NCBI GenBank assembly: GCA_902491415.1
Contig: CABUHP010000063.1
Coordinates: 1-8,252 of the forward strand
Reading direction: 5' to 3'
Source: an uncultured Collinsella sp.
Lineage (GTDB): Bacteria; Actinomycetota; Coriobacteriia; Coriobacteriales; Coriobacteriaceae
DNA: 8,252 nucleotides
Shown here in pieces: positions 1-7,146 of this stretch (positions are counted from its first letter, which is position 1; each line of letters starts with the position of its first letter). The notes under the pieces were generated by a model, which saw only the letters and a list, made by a program, of their open reading frames with translations, made no database searches and was not told the origin of the DNA. The translations under genes and the position numbers were made by a program.

Positions 1-1906
1 TAAAGCCCTTGAGTGCCTGCTCGGCCGCCGTCTGGATGCGCGAGTCGATGGTGAGCTTGGCGGTGTTGCCCGGCTGGGTCTGGCCCGCGAGCGACGCGAT
101 GGCGTTGTTCCAGCTGGAGTAGTCCTTAGAACCGGTGAGCGTGTCGTTCATGACGCTCTCGATGGCGGTGGTGCCATACTGCTGGCTCACGTAGCCAACC
201 ACGTGCGCTGCCAGGTTACCGTTGGGGTAGGAGCGTACGTAGGTGCCGTCCTCCTGTTGCAGCGACTCGGCCAGCGTCACGCCGTCGGACGTGATGATGG
301 AACCGCGCTGGATGTACTTGGAGCGGGCGATGGTGTGGTTGTTGGTCGGCATGTCCTGATAGTCCTTGGCCTTAATGACCTGGACATAGGTGAGGTTGCC
401 GATAAGGATGGCGAACAGCGCCGTAAAGGCGAGCACCGCACGGGTTAGACGGTTGGCGAGCGCCACGCGGCCGAGTACACCGGATTCAGGCGTGTCGAGC
501 AGGCGACGGCGCATGCGCGAGCCGACGGAATGGCTGCCGCTGCCGTAGGAAGACGAGGTGGCAAAGCGCGTGCCCGTCGGGGCGGCGGCAGATGCGACCT
601 GATCATCGGTGATGGCGGCCATGGTGCCGGTGCCGGCAAGCTCGGCCTCGCGTCCGGTCGCCTCGTCACCGGCGCGCAGCAGGAGCGCGACGATGATAAA
701 GCTCGCCAGCAGAGAGGAGCCGCCCTGGCTCATAAAGGGCAGGGTGACGCCGGTCAGCGGGATCAGGCGGGTTACGCCGCCAACGATCAAGAAGGCCTGG
801 AAGCTGATGGCGGCCGTAAGGCCCGTGGCACTAAAGGCGGCGAGGTCGGACTTTGCGCGGGCGGCTGTGGTGAGGCCACGCACGGCAAAGAGCATAAACA
901 GGATGAGCACGGCGCCGCCGCCCAAAAGGCCCATCTCCTCGCCGATAGCCGAGAAGATAAAGTCGGACTCGACGACAGGGATGTTGTTGGCCATGCCGTT
1001 GCCGATGCCAACACCGACCAGACCGCCATCGGCAAGCGAGAAGAGCGACTGGACGATCTGGTAGCCCTGGCCCTGGGCGTCCTTAAACGGATCGAGCCAA
1101 ACCTGGAAACGCACCTGAACGTGAGACAGGAACTTGTAGGCGCCCACGGCTCCGACGGCTAAGAGCGCAAGGCCGATAACGACATACGAAAAGCGCCCCG
1201 TGGCCACGTAGAGCATCAGCAAGAAGATGGTGTAGAACAGCACGGCCGAACCCAGATCGCGTTCGAAGACGACGACGAGCAGGCACACACCCCACACGGC
1301 AAACAGCGGCAGCAGCAGTCGCAGGCGAGGGATCTTAAAGCCCAGAATCTTGCGGTTGGAGATGGAGAGCAGCTCGCGGTTCTCGGCCAGGTAGCCGGCC
1401 AGGAACAGGACGATAAAGACCTTGGCGAACTCGCCGGGCTGGATGGTAAAGCCCGCGATGCGAATCCACAGCTTGGAGCCCGAGATCGTGGTGCCGATAA
1501 AGATAGGCAGCATCAGCAGAATGATGCCGATGATGCCAAAGGTGTACTTGTAGCGCATGACCACGTCGAGGTTTTTGACTAGTGCAAGCGTTCCCACCAT
1601 GAGCGCCACCGAGACAAACAGGATGATGAGCTGTGAGATGGCGAGGGCGGGGGCGAGACGCGTCACGAACGTGATGCCGATGCCCGAAAGTATAAATACG
1701 ATGGGCAGGATGGCGGGGTCGGCACCGGGCGCCAAGATGCGCACGGCAATGTGGGCCGCGGCAAAGGCGGCAAAGAGGCCGATCGGTACGGCGAGCGTCT
1801 CAAAGGAGATGGCAGCGCCCGCGGTGAGGACGTACATCGCATACAGCAGGATGACGGGGAACGCCGAGGCGATGAGCAAGAGCAGCTCGGTGTTGCGGCG
1901 ACTCAT
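1..1906 (-). CDS. rodA-pbpA: SEDS (RodA/FtsW) glycosyltransferase fused to class B penicillin-binding protein (PbpA-like), 3' end beyond window
   Basis: An uninterrupted frame runs from ATG 1906-1904 to the left edge (635 codons, no stop; I read every codon). Residues 1-415 are a polytopic SEDS peptidoglycan polymerase with about 12 hydrophobic segments. Family motifs seen are QPGEFAK (156-162), FERDLGSAV (214-222), [14 protein letters not shown] (270-283), [13 protein letters not shown] (314-326) and [10 protein letters not shown] (389-398). D276 aligns with the Asp essential in the fourth extracellular loop of RodA/FtsW. Residues 416-475 are a polar Ala/Ser/Gly/Thr linker. From about 476 a PbpA-like class B PBP begins: basic stretch, TM helix (about 488-507), [16 protein letters not shown] (532-547), [16 protein letters not shown] (559-574), [14 protein letters not shown] (577-590), KLTIDSRIQ (617-625). 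The transpeptidase SxxK, SxN and KTG motifs would lie outside the window. Start chosen for the SD AAAGGGAG 8 bases upstream, 16 bases after the phosphatase stop. Predicted role: polymerise glycan from lipid II and cross-link it at the membrane. RodA versus FtsW cannot be settled here; locus order favours RodA. Confidence 0.9.
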   Translation of the reverse strand, partial: MSRRNTELLLLIASAFPVILLYAMYVLTAGAAISFETLAVPIGLFAAFAAAHIAVRILAPGADPAILPIVFILSGIGITFVTRLAPALAISQLIILFVSVALMVGTLALVKNLDVVMRYKYTFGIIGIILLMLPIFIGTTISGSKLWIRIAGFTIQPGEFAKVFIVLFLAGYLAENRELLSISNRKILGFKIPRLRLLLPLFAVWGVCLLVVVFERDLGSAVLFYTIFLLMLYVATGRFSYVVIGLALLAVGAVGAYKFLSHVQVRFQVWLDPFKDAQGQGYQIVQSLFSLADGGLVGVGIGNGMANNIPVVESDFIFSAIGEEMGLLGGGAVLILFMLFAVRGLTTAARAKSDLAAFSATGLTAAISFQAFLIVGGVTRLIPLTGVTLPFMSQGGSSLLASFIIVALLLRAGDEATGREAELAGTGTMAAITDDQVASAAAPTGTRFATSSSYGSGSHSVGSRMRRRLLDTPESGVLGRVALANRLTRAVLAFTALFAILIGNLTYVQVIKAKDYQDMPTNNHTIARSKYIQRGSIITSDGVTLAESLQQEDGTYVRSYPNGNLAAHVVGYVSQQYGTTAIESVMNDTLTGSKDYSSWNNAIASLAGQTQPGNTAKLTIDSRIQTAAEQALKGF

Positions 1907-1914
1907 AAGCGGCA

Positions 1915-1922
1915 CTCCCTTT
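1915..1922 (-). promoter_or_regulatory. Shine-Dalgarno of the SEDS-PBP gene
   Basis: Reads AAAGGGAG on the minus strand, 8 bases before ATG 1906, immediately after the phosphatase TAG stop (1925-1923). It fixes the start and suggests reinitiation by ribosomes finishing the upstream gene. Confidence 0.7.
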
Positions 1923-3722
1923 CTAATTCTTATCGGAGGCTTCGGCCTCGGCGGACTGTTCGGCGGTTTTCTCGGAATCTGATTCGGAGGTCGATCCCTG
2001 ATTGGTGTTGTCGCGAATCGTTTGCGCGTCGATCACCTGGCGGGTCTGCTCCTCGTCGATCTGGTGGCGGTACTTGGATATCGTGTCCTGCGCATCGTCG
2101 ACACTTGTTTGCGGAATGCCCGCCTTGAGGCGGTTTTGCGTGTCTTCGGGCAGGTCGGACAGCTTGATGCTGGTTTCGCTTTCGAGCCAGTGGAGCTTGA
2201 GTCCGAGTGGCTTGCCGGGCAGGCCGCGCCAGACGGCGACATTGCCCTGGTAGGTACCCAGGTAGTACGAGCCGGTGACACCCGTGTAGGCCCAGATGCC
2301 AGCTGCCAGCACAAAGACGAGGGCCAGGATGGCGGCGATAGTAACGTTGCGGCGACGCACGCGTTGCGCCTCGCGCATGACGCCATCGTCAACCAGGTCA
2401 ACGACTACTACGGTCACGTTGTCGTGGCCGCCGGCGGCAAGCGCCGCGTCCACTAGGTTGTCGACGCAGATTTGCGCGGTTGAGGACTGCGTGGCGATGT
2501 TCTCGATATCGCTATCGGGAATCATGCTCGAGAGGCCGTCAGAGCACAGGATCAGGCGGTCGCCTTCCTCGATATGCAGAGTGAAGTGGTCGGCATACAT
2601 GGCGGGGTCCGAGCCCAGTGCGCGGGTGATGACCGAACGGTTGGGGTGGACGCGAGCCTCGTCTGCCGTGATCTCGCCGGCGTCCACGAGCTCCTCCACG
2701 TAGGAGTGGTCGCGGGTCACGCGGATGAGCGTGCCCTCGCGGAGCAGATAGGCGCGAGAGTCGCCCACGTGGGCGATGGCGAGCGTGTCGTTTTCGATGT
2801 AGGCGCAGGTGGCTGTGCAGCCCATGCCGGGCTTGCCCAGGCCGTTCAGGGCCGCCTCGATTACGGCGGCGTTGGCTGCCTCGACGGCTGCGGCCAGGCG
2901 TGCTGCGTCGGCGGACTGTGGGGCCGTCTTGGCAATAGTCTCGACGGCGATGGAAGAGGCTACCTCGCCGGCAGCGTGACCACCCATGCCGTCGCATACG
3001 CAAAAGAGCGGCGACTGCACCAGGTAGGAATCCTCATTGTGCGGGCGCACGCAGCCAACGTCGGAGCGGGCGCCCCACATGAGTTGCGTGGTGGTGCCGG
3101 CATCATAGGTCGAGTCGGTCTCGATGCGCTCCTCGGTCAGGGGCTCAAAGCTCATGGTCGAGCCGGGGTCTTTGAGCTTGGCCTCAACGGCGGCAACGTC
3201 GATCTCGGCTGTGTCACCGGGAGAGACGGTGTCGGTCTCGGCGTTTGATTCGGAATCGCCGGTGTCCGGGGAGTCGGGCTCCTCGGACACGCGGGCGGTC
3301 GACTCGTCGTCTTGCGGGCTGACGTCTATAGGCTCGGGCGCCGGCGTAGACGCGGGCGCAACCTCGGATGCCGGGGCTATGGGAAACGCCGGCGCGGCGG
3401 GCTCGGGTGCCGCAAACACCGCAGCGCTCTCGTTGATTGCCGCGGCGACGGGCTCTGCAAAGTGAGCCGGCGCCGGGGTTGCTTCGGGCGCTGTGGGCTG
3501 TTCCGCAGCATGTGCGCCGATGGGCGCCGCTGCGGCATCCTCTTCGTCCTCGTTATCGGCGAGATCCGAAATATCATGCGTTACATGCGAAAGAGGCAGG
3601 GAGAACACGGTGTCCTCGGGCTCCACGGGTGCGGAGCCCGCCGGAGCGGCGTGGGCCGGCGCAGCTGTGGCGGCAGCCGGTGCCTCGGTCATAGTTGCGG
3701 ACTTGTTCTCCTCGTCGATCAT
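1923..3722 (-). CDS. pstP: PP2C-family protein Ser/Thr phosphatase, membrane-anchored, PstP-like
   Basis: A 599-residue metal-dependent phosphatase expected to reverse the kinase of the same operon. The PP2C domain spans about 217-445 and carries the canonical motifs: NED (229-231), DGMGGH (244-249), GDSRAY (320-325), CSDGL (393-397) and GGHDNVTVV (431-439). Metal-ligand aspartates D231, D244, D395 and D434 are therefore all present, and I expect it to be active. A basic stretch (RVRRR 454-458) precedes one TM helix (about 460-482), followed by a roughly 115-residue extracytoplasmic tail with an acidic Ser/Glu/Ala-rich end. The PstP layout is thus kept. The oddity is residues 1-210, rich in Ala, Pro, Glu and Asp and probably disordered, whereas mycobacterial PstP begins almost at the PP2C domain. 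ATG 3722 overlaps the FhaB stop by four bases (ATGA), with SD AAGGTG 8 bases upstream inside fhaB. Family and role are very secure; substrates are inferred. Confidence 0.95.
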   Translation of the reverse strand: MIDEENKSATMTEAPAAATAAPAHAAPAGSAPVEPEDTVFSLPLSHVTHDISDLADNEDEEDAAAAPIGAHAAEQPTAPEATPAPAHFAEPVAAAINESAAVFAAPEPAAPAFPIAPASEVAPASTPAPEPIDVSPQDDESTARVSEEPDSPDTGDSESNAETDTVSPGDTAEIDVAAVEAKLKDPGSTMSFEPLTEERIETDSTYDAGTTTQLMWGARSDVGCVRPHNEDSYLVQSPLFCVCDGMGGHAAGEVASSIAVETIAKTAPQSADAARLAAAVEAANAAVIEAALNGLGKPGMGCTATCAYIENDTLAIAHVGDSRAYLLREGTLIRVTRDHSYVEELVDAGEITADEARVHPNRSVITRALGSDPAMYADHFTLHIEEGDRLILCSDGLSSMIPDSDIENIATQSSTAQICVDNLVDAALAAGGHDNVTVVVVDLVDDGVMREAQRVRRRNVTIAAILALVFVLAAGIWAYTGVTGSYYLGTYQGNVAVWRGLPGKPLGLKLHWLESETSIKLSDLPEDTQNRLKAGIPQTSVDDAQDTISKYRHQIDEEQTRQVIDAQTIRDNTNQGSTSESDSEKTAEQSAEAEASDKN

Positions 3723-4135
3723 CGACGGTTCACCTTCATGACCACGTCGCCAATCTGGACTTCGTCGCCCTCGCGCAGCGTTGCGGGCTCCACGAGCTGG
3801 CGGCCGTTGACGAGCGTGCCGTTAAGCGAGTTGAGGTCCTCGATGATGAGCGCCGGGCCCTGTAGCGAAAAGCGCGCATGCGAGGCCGAGACGAACGGTT
3901 CGTTGATGCAGATGTCCGAAGATGGCGAGCGACCGACGATGACGGGGCCGAGCATGTCTACGTGGATGCCGCGGATACCGCGCGGACCCTTGTCCACATC
4001 GATCGTCCAGATAGCCGAGTCGCGGCGCTGTCCACGCACAAGTCCCACGCCGGTCTTCATGACGGCGAACAGAAAGATATAGAGCAGGGCGACCAGGACG
4101 ATGCGGCCTGCAAAAAGGACGATATCGATGTTCAT
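3719..4135 (-). CDS. fhaB: FHA-domain membrane protein, FhaB/FipA-like
   Basis: A 138-residue protein with one N-terminal TM helix (about 8-28), a basic stop-transfer region (RGQRR 34-38) and a C-terminal FHA domain (about 60-136) facing the cytoplasm. Phosphothreonine-binding residues are intact: GRS (68-70), SASHAR (83-88) with S83 and H86, and NSLNGT (102-107). It is predicted to bind phosphorylated threonines on kinase substrates and to tether them near the division or elongation machinery, as FhaB/FipA does in mycobacteria. Its size and single-TM plus FHA layout match that family. The SD AGGGGA (4150-4145) is formed by the last two sense codons (Arg-Gly) of the upstream fhaA, 9 bases before ATG 4135. 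The gap from the fhaA stop is 6 bases, and the end overlaps the phosphatase start (ATGA), so translational coupling on both sides is likely. Confidence 0.94.
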   Translation of the reverse strand: MNIDIVLFAGRIVLVALLYIFLFAVMKTGVGLVRGQRRDSAIWTIDVDKGPRGIRGIHVDMLGPVIVGRSPSSDICINEPFVSASHARFSLQGPALIIEDLNSLNGTLVNGRQLVEPATLREGDEVQIGDVVMKVNRR

Positions 4136-4141
4136 AAGCGA

Positions 4142-5152
4142 CTATCCCCTAAATTCAAAGGTACTCAGGCCAAACGTCAGCAGATCGCCGTTGCGCAGCG
4201 GGCAGCGCGTAATGCGGCGGTTGTTGACGAGCGTGCCGTTGGTGGAATTGAGATCCTCGATCGACCAATCCGAGCCCGTAAAGGTGAGCTGGGCGTGGCG
4301 GCGCGACACGTTGGGGTCGCGCAGGGCAATGTCGGAAACTGAGCGCTCGCGACCGATGGTCACCTGTGCGGAGGTGATGCTATGGCTCTCGCCGCTCACG
4401 ACGTCGACGAGCTGGGCGAGCGGGCGCTGCGGGGCGCGAGTGCTCGCCATGTTGGAGGCGATGCCGGCTGCGGCGCCTAGGCCCACGGCGGCACCGGTCG
4501 CGGCGGCTCCGCCCATGCCGGCAAGCGCGTCACGCGAGACGGTCTGCGGCACCGGGATGGGAGCGGCGGGGTCGGGGACGCTAGGCGCGAAGGGGTCTGC
4601 CACGGCAAGCGGGTCGGGAGCGGCGGCGCGAGGCGTCGGCTGCTGCTGGGGCATGGCGGCGGGGCGCTGCTGCTGCGGGGCAGCAAACTGCTGCTGGCCG
4701 GCGCGCGGGGCGCTGGCGGCACGGCTTGCCGCGGAGTTGTTCTGGCCCAGGCCGTTTTGATAGGCGCGCTCTTCTTCGTACAGGCGGCCGAGCGTGGGGG
4801 CATCGACGTTCTCGGCAAAGACCGAGAACTTGCCGGCGCGCAGCTGCGGATCGATCATAAAGCGCACGAGGGGCTCGCCGACAAAGACATAGCAGCGCTT
4901 TTCGGCCTGCGCCTTCACAAACTCGCGGACCTCGCGCGAAAGCTCGGGGTAGAACGGGGCGAGCATGGGATCGTCGTCGGCGGCGATAAGGATGGTATAG
5001 AGTGCCGGCGCCGTGTTGACGCCGTTAATCACCAGAGTCTGATCCTCCATGTCGCGAGCGGCCTGCTTAGCAAGCTTCTTAAAGGAGAACGGGGCACGGG
5101 TGGCACCGAAGATGCCGGCCACGTGGTCCTCGAAGATGTTCAGGAAGTTCAC
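4142..5152 (-). CDS. fhaA: FhaA-like protein: DUF3662 N-terminal domain plus C-terminal FHA domain
   Basis: A 336-residue protein. Residues 1-135 match the actinobacterial DUF3662/FhaA N-terminal domain, opening with NIFEDHVAGIF (5-15) and including a conserved-looking core up to GEPLVRFMIDP (92-102). Residues 136-205 are a Gln/Pro/Ala-rich linker. Residues 211-235 are a Gly/Ala stretch with GxxxG spacing. The FHA domain is about 245-335, with GRE (267-269), SRRHA (283-287) and NSTNGT (302-307), so phosphothreonine binding should be intact. In mycobacteria FhaA binds phosphorylated MviN/MurJ and tempers peptidoglycan synthesis; a similar adaptor role is inferred. The start is GTG (5152-5150), overlapping the kinase TGA stop as GTGA, with SD GGAGAG (5167-5162) inside the last kinase codons at 9-base spacing. 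FhaB begins 6 bases after its stop. Confidence 0.94.
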   Translation of the reverse strand: MNFLNIFEDHVAGIFGATRAPFSFKKLAKQAARDMEDQTLVINGVNTAPALYTILIAADDDPMLAPFYPELSREVREFVKAQAEKRCYVFVGEPLVRFMIDPQLRAGKFSVFAENVDAPTLGRLYEEERAYQNGLGQNNSAASRAASAPRAGQQQFAAPQQQRPAAMPQQQPTPRAAAPDPLAVADPFAPSVPDPAAPIPVPQTVSRDALAGMGGAAATGAAVGLGAAAGIASNMASTRAPQRPLAQLVDVVSGESHSITSAQVTIGRERSVSDIALRDPNVSRRHAQLTFTGSDWSIEDLNSTNGTLVNNRRITRCPLRNGDLLTFGLSTFEFRG

Positions 5153-7002
5153 GAAAGATCACTCTCCGTATAGGTTCTTTGGTATCCGAGCAAATATAGG
5201 CATATCCCAACGATTATAGAGGATAGGGTTCCCGCAACCGCCGCCTTGGCGACGACCGCGGCTGCAAGGCTGGCAATTTCCATATGGTGTGCAAGACAGG
5301 ACGCCGCTGCGCAGCCGATGCCGGTGACAGCGATGGCGGCGATTGCGGCAAGGTTTGAGCCCTGATCGGCACGCTTGGCATGGGCATTGAGCAGCGCAGA
5401 TGACGCCGCGGCAGTTGCCGCGACCAGCACAAAGGCAGCCCAAAGGAGCGGGTCTCCCAGCGCTGCGGCAACGTTACCGAGCCCCAGCACGCCTCCGGCT
5501 GAAAGCGCGACCGTGGCCAGACGGGCAAAAAGCGCGCCCATGCCCGTTGCCGCGGCGGCGCTTGCCGGGCCGAGCCAAAATGACGCGACGCCGGCGGCGA
5601 CCCCAGCTGCCAGGAAGGTATTGCCGGTCAGACAGCCAAGCGCGAGTGCACAGGTGAGCGCGGCGCTCGCGGCAGCCTCGGTACGACCCCAGGCGATCCA
5701 CCAACCGGACATGGCGGCGGCAAAGATCACCGCGACGGGCAGCATCGACAGGATGCCCTGTGCCTGCATGGTGGCGTTGGCCATGAGCACCAAAAAGCCC
5801 ACAGCCGAGATGGCCGAGCCGATCTGGGGGGCCAGGCCAGCCGCCGCTCCGATCGCGATAGCCGCAATGACCAGGCCGGGAAGCGCCGCGACCCCGGCCG
5901 TTTGCATCAACAAAAAGCTAAAGGTGCCGCACGTTAGCGCCGAGATAGTGCGCATGGTGTAGTCGCGCGCATGGCTCCAGCGCGTGCCCGCCCAGCCGAG
6001 TGCGGGGTCGACCTCGATGGCGTCGTCCTCGTAGTGCGACGGCTCGATATCGTCGAGCTCCTGCTCGTCATCCGAAAGCTCGCCAACCATTTGCTCCAGG
6101 CTGCGACGGCCTTCGCGCACGCTGCCCAGACCGGCAAGGAGCTGGTCGCAAAATGCCTCGATGCTGTTGGGGCGGTCCTGCGGCATGGGGGAGAGCGCGC
6201 TCATGAGCGCGGCCTCGGCTCCCGGGGGGAAGTGTGGTATCAGCTCGCTGGGATAGGTGGCGCCGCCGATGATGCGGTCGAGCGAGTCGGCGGGCGTAGC
6301 CGCCATAAAGGGGGCGCTGCCGCACAGGCTCTCGTAGATCACACAGGCGAGGGCAAAGACATCGGCGCGCTCATCGACCGTGCCGGTCTCGATATCGAGC
6401 TGCTCGGGCGGCATGTAGCCGATGGTGCCGCCGCGCGAGCCGCCAAAGCCACCGGCGGACGACAGCCGCGCCATGCCAAAGTCGGTGAGCTTTACATTGC
6501 CCGAGTGGTCGATGAGCACGTTGGCGGGCTTAATGTCCAGGTGGAGTACGCCATTACTATGGGCGAAGGTGAGCGCCTGGCCCAGGGCATCGGCAATGGC
6601 CGCGGCCTCGTCAAAGGTAAGTGAGTGGCCGTCCACGCGATGCAAAAATTCGGCCAGCGACATGCCATCGACATATTCCATAACCAGGTAGGCATAGGCT
6701 GTGTCGTGCGTAAAGTCGATGACCTGCACGATATTGGGATGTTGAAGCATGGCGGCAGTGTGCGCCTCGCGCAGGACATCCATGATGTCGCTGGCGGGCA
6801 TGTCGGCACCGTTGATAAGGGGGATGCGCTTAATGGCGACGCGGCGGCGCAGGTGCGTGTCGCGGCAGATCTCGATGGAGCCAAAACCGCCGGTCGCAAG
6901 TGTCTCGAGCGGCTGGTACCGCTTGAGCAGCTCGCGAGAGCTGGTGCCCTCCAAAGGAACGTCCGGCGAGAACCGGGCGGTATGTTGCGAGAAAAGCGGC
7001 AT
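5149..7002 (-). CDS. Transmembrane Ser/Thr protein kinase with polytopic C-terminal domain, non-RD, no PASTA repeats
   Basis: Numbering is from ATG 7002 (617 aa). That start is preferred over TTG 7008 because SD GAGGG (7013-7009) sits 6 bases from the ATG but directly abuts the TTG. The kinase domain is about 28-290: Gly loop LATGGFGS (first loop Gly replaced by Ala), VAIK with K58, helix-C Glu E79 (REAH), catalytic loop HLDIKPAN (154-161, catalytic D156), DFG (174-176), PPE (198-200), subdomain IX D214 and R277. The usual HRD arginine is Leu, making it a non-RD kinase, and the activation segment lacks the paired Thr of PknB. An acidic juxtamembrane linker (about 300-335) leads to about ten Ala/Gly-rich hydrophobic segments (353-607). 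The PASTA sensor region of PknB-type kinases is absent. First gene of the operon with fhaA, fhaB and the phosphatase, so it is the likely writer of phosphothreonines the FHA proteins read. The function of the membrane domain is unknown to me. Confidence 0.93.
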   Translation of the reverse strand: MPLFSQHTARFSPDVPLEGTSSRELLKRYQPLETLATGGFGSIEICRDTHLRRRVAIKRIPLINGADMPASDIMDVLREAHTAAMLQHPNIVQVIDFTHDTAYAYLVMEYVDGMSLAEFLHRVDGHSLTFDEAAAIADALGQALTFAHSNGVLHLDIKPANVLIDHSGNVKLTDFGMARLSSAGGFGGSRGGTIGYMPPEQLDIETGTVDERADVFALACVIYESLCGSAPFMAATPADSLDRIIGGATYPSELIPHFPPGAEAALMSALSPMPQDRPNSIEAFCDQLLAGLGSVREGRRSLEQMVGELSDDEQELDDIEPSHYEDDAIEVDPALGWAGTRWSHARDYTMRTISALTCGTFSFLLMQTAGVAALPGLVIAAIAIGAAAGLAPQIGSAISAVGFLVLMANATMQAQGILSMLPVAVIFAAAMSGWWIAWGRTEAAASAALTCALALGCLTGNTFLAAGVAAGVASFWLGPASAAAATGMGALFARLATVALSAGGVLGLGNVAAALGDPLLWAAFVLVAATAAASSALLNAHAKRADQGSNLAAIAAIAVTGIGCAAASCLAHHMEIASLAAAVVAKAAVAGTLSSIIVGICLYLLGYQRTYTESDLS

Positions 7003-7008
7003 GGCCAA

Positions 7009-7013
7009 CCCTC
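7009..7013 (-). promoter_or_regulatory. Shine-Dalgarno of the kinase gene
   Basis: Reads GAGGG on the minus strand, 6 bases before ATG 7002 and 0 bases before the alternative TTG 7008. It decides the start in favour of the ATG, shortening the protein by two residues. Confidence 0.65.
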
Positions 7014-7082
7014 GTGCGTTTAAAGTTCGTTTGCGAGTGGCGGGCGCTGAGCCGAGCCGTTCGCGGTGGCATAGATGCTGCT

Positions 7083-7091
7083 AGTGTAGCA
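7083..7091 (-). promoter_or_regulatory. Candidate extended -10 promoter of the kinase/FHA/phosphatase/SEDS-PBP operon
   Basis: The minus strand reads TGCTACACT, an extended -10 (TGn plus TACACT), about 80 bases before the kinase ATG. No convincing TTGACA lies 16-18 bases further upstream, which is compatible with an extended -10 promoter. The rest of the 144-base gap (7003-7146) shows no gene, RNA or clear terminator for the upstream minus-strand gene, so read-through into this operon is also possible. Prediction from sequence only. Confidence 0.4.
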
Positions 7092-7146
7092 CGCTCGGGC
7101 AGATGGCGAGGATAACGGGATGCGAGGCTGCCTGTCTGGCTTGGCC

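Noticed and set aside
480..660. A separate PBP gene starting at an internal ATG (SEDS-PBP residues 430 or 465)
   Set aside because: No stop ends the SEDS frame, and no purine-rich ribosome site precedes either internal ATG. Internal initiation cannot be excluded but is not supported.
530..1162. Plus-strand open frame of 210 codons opposite the SEDS region
   Set aside because: Low-complexity Gly/Arg/Asp translation; the minus-strand frame carries the SEDS motifs across the same span.
2574..4082. Long plus-strand open frames opposite the phosphatase and FHA genes (e.g. 3312-4082, 2574-3248)
   Set aside because: They lie antisense to genes with clear domains, their translations are Arg/Gly/Cys-rich with no recognisable motif, and such frames are expected from GC-rich codon bias.
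5971..6624. Plus-strand open frame of 217 codons opposite the kinase domain
   Set aside because: It mirrors the kinase codons and has no recognisable domain; the minus strand holds all catalytic kinase motifs.
6996..7008. TTG 7008 as the kinase start
   Set aside because: The GAGGG ribosome site touches this codon with no spacing, whereas ATG 7002 has normal spacing.
7003..7146. Rho-independent terminator after the YcxB-like gene
   Set aside because: No GC stem followed by a T run is visible on the minus strand; only weak partial complementarity is present.
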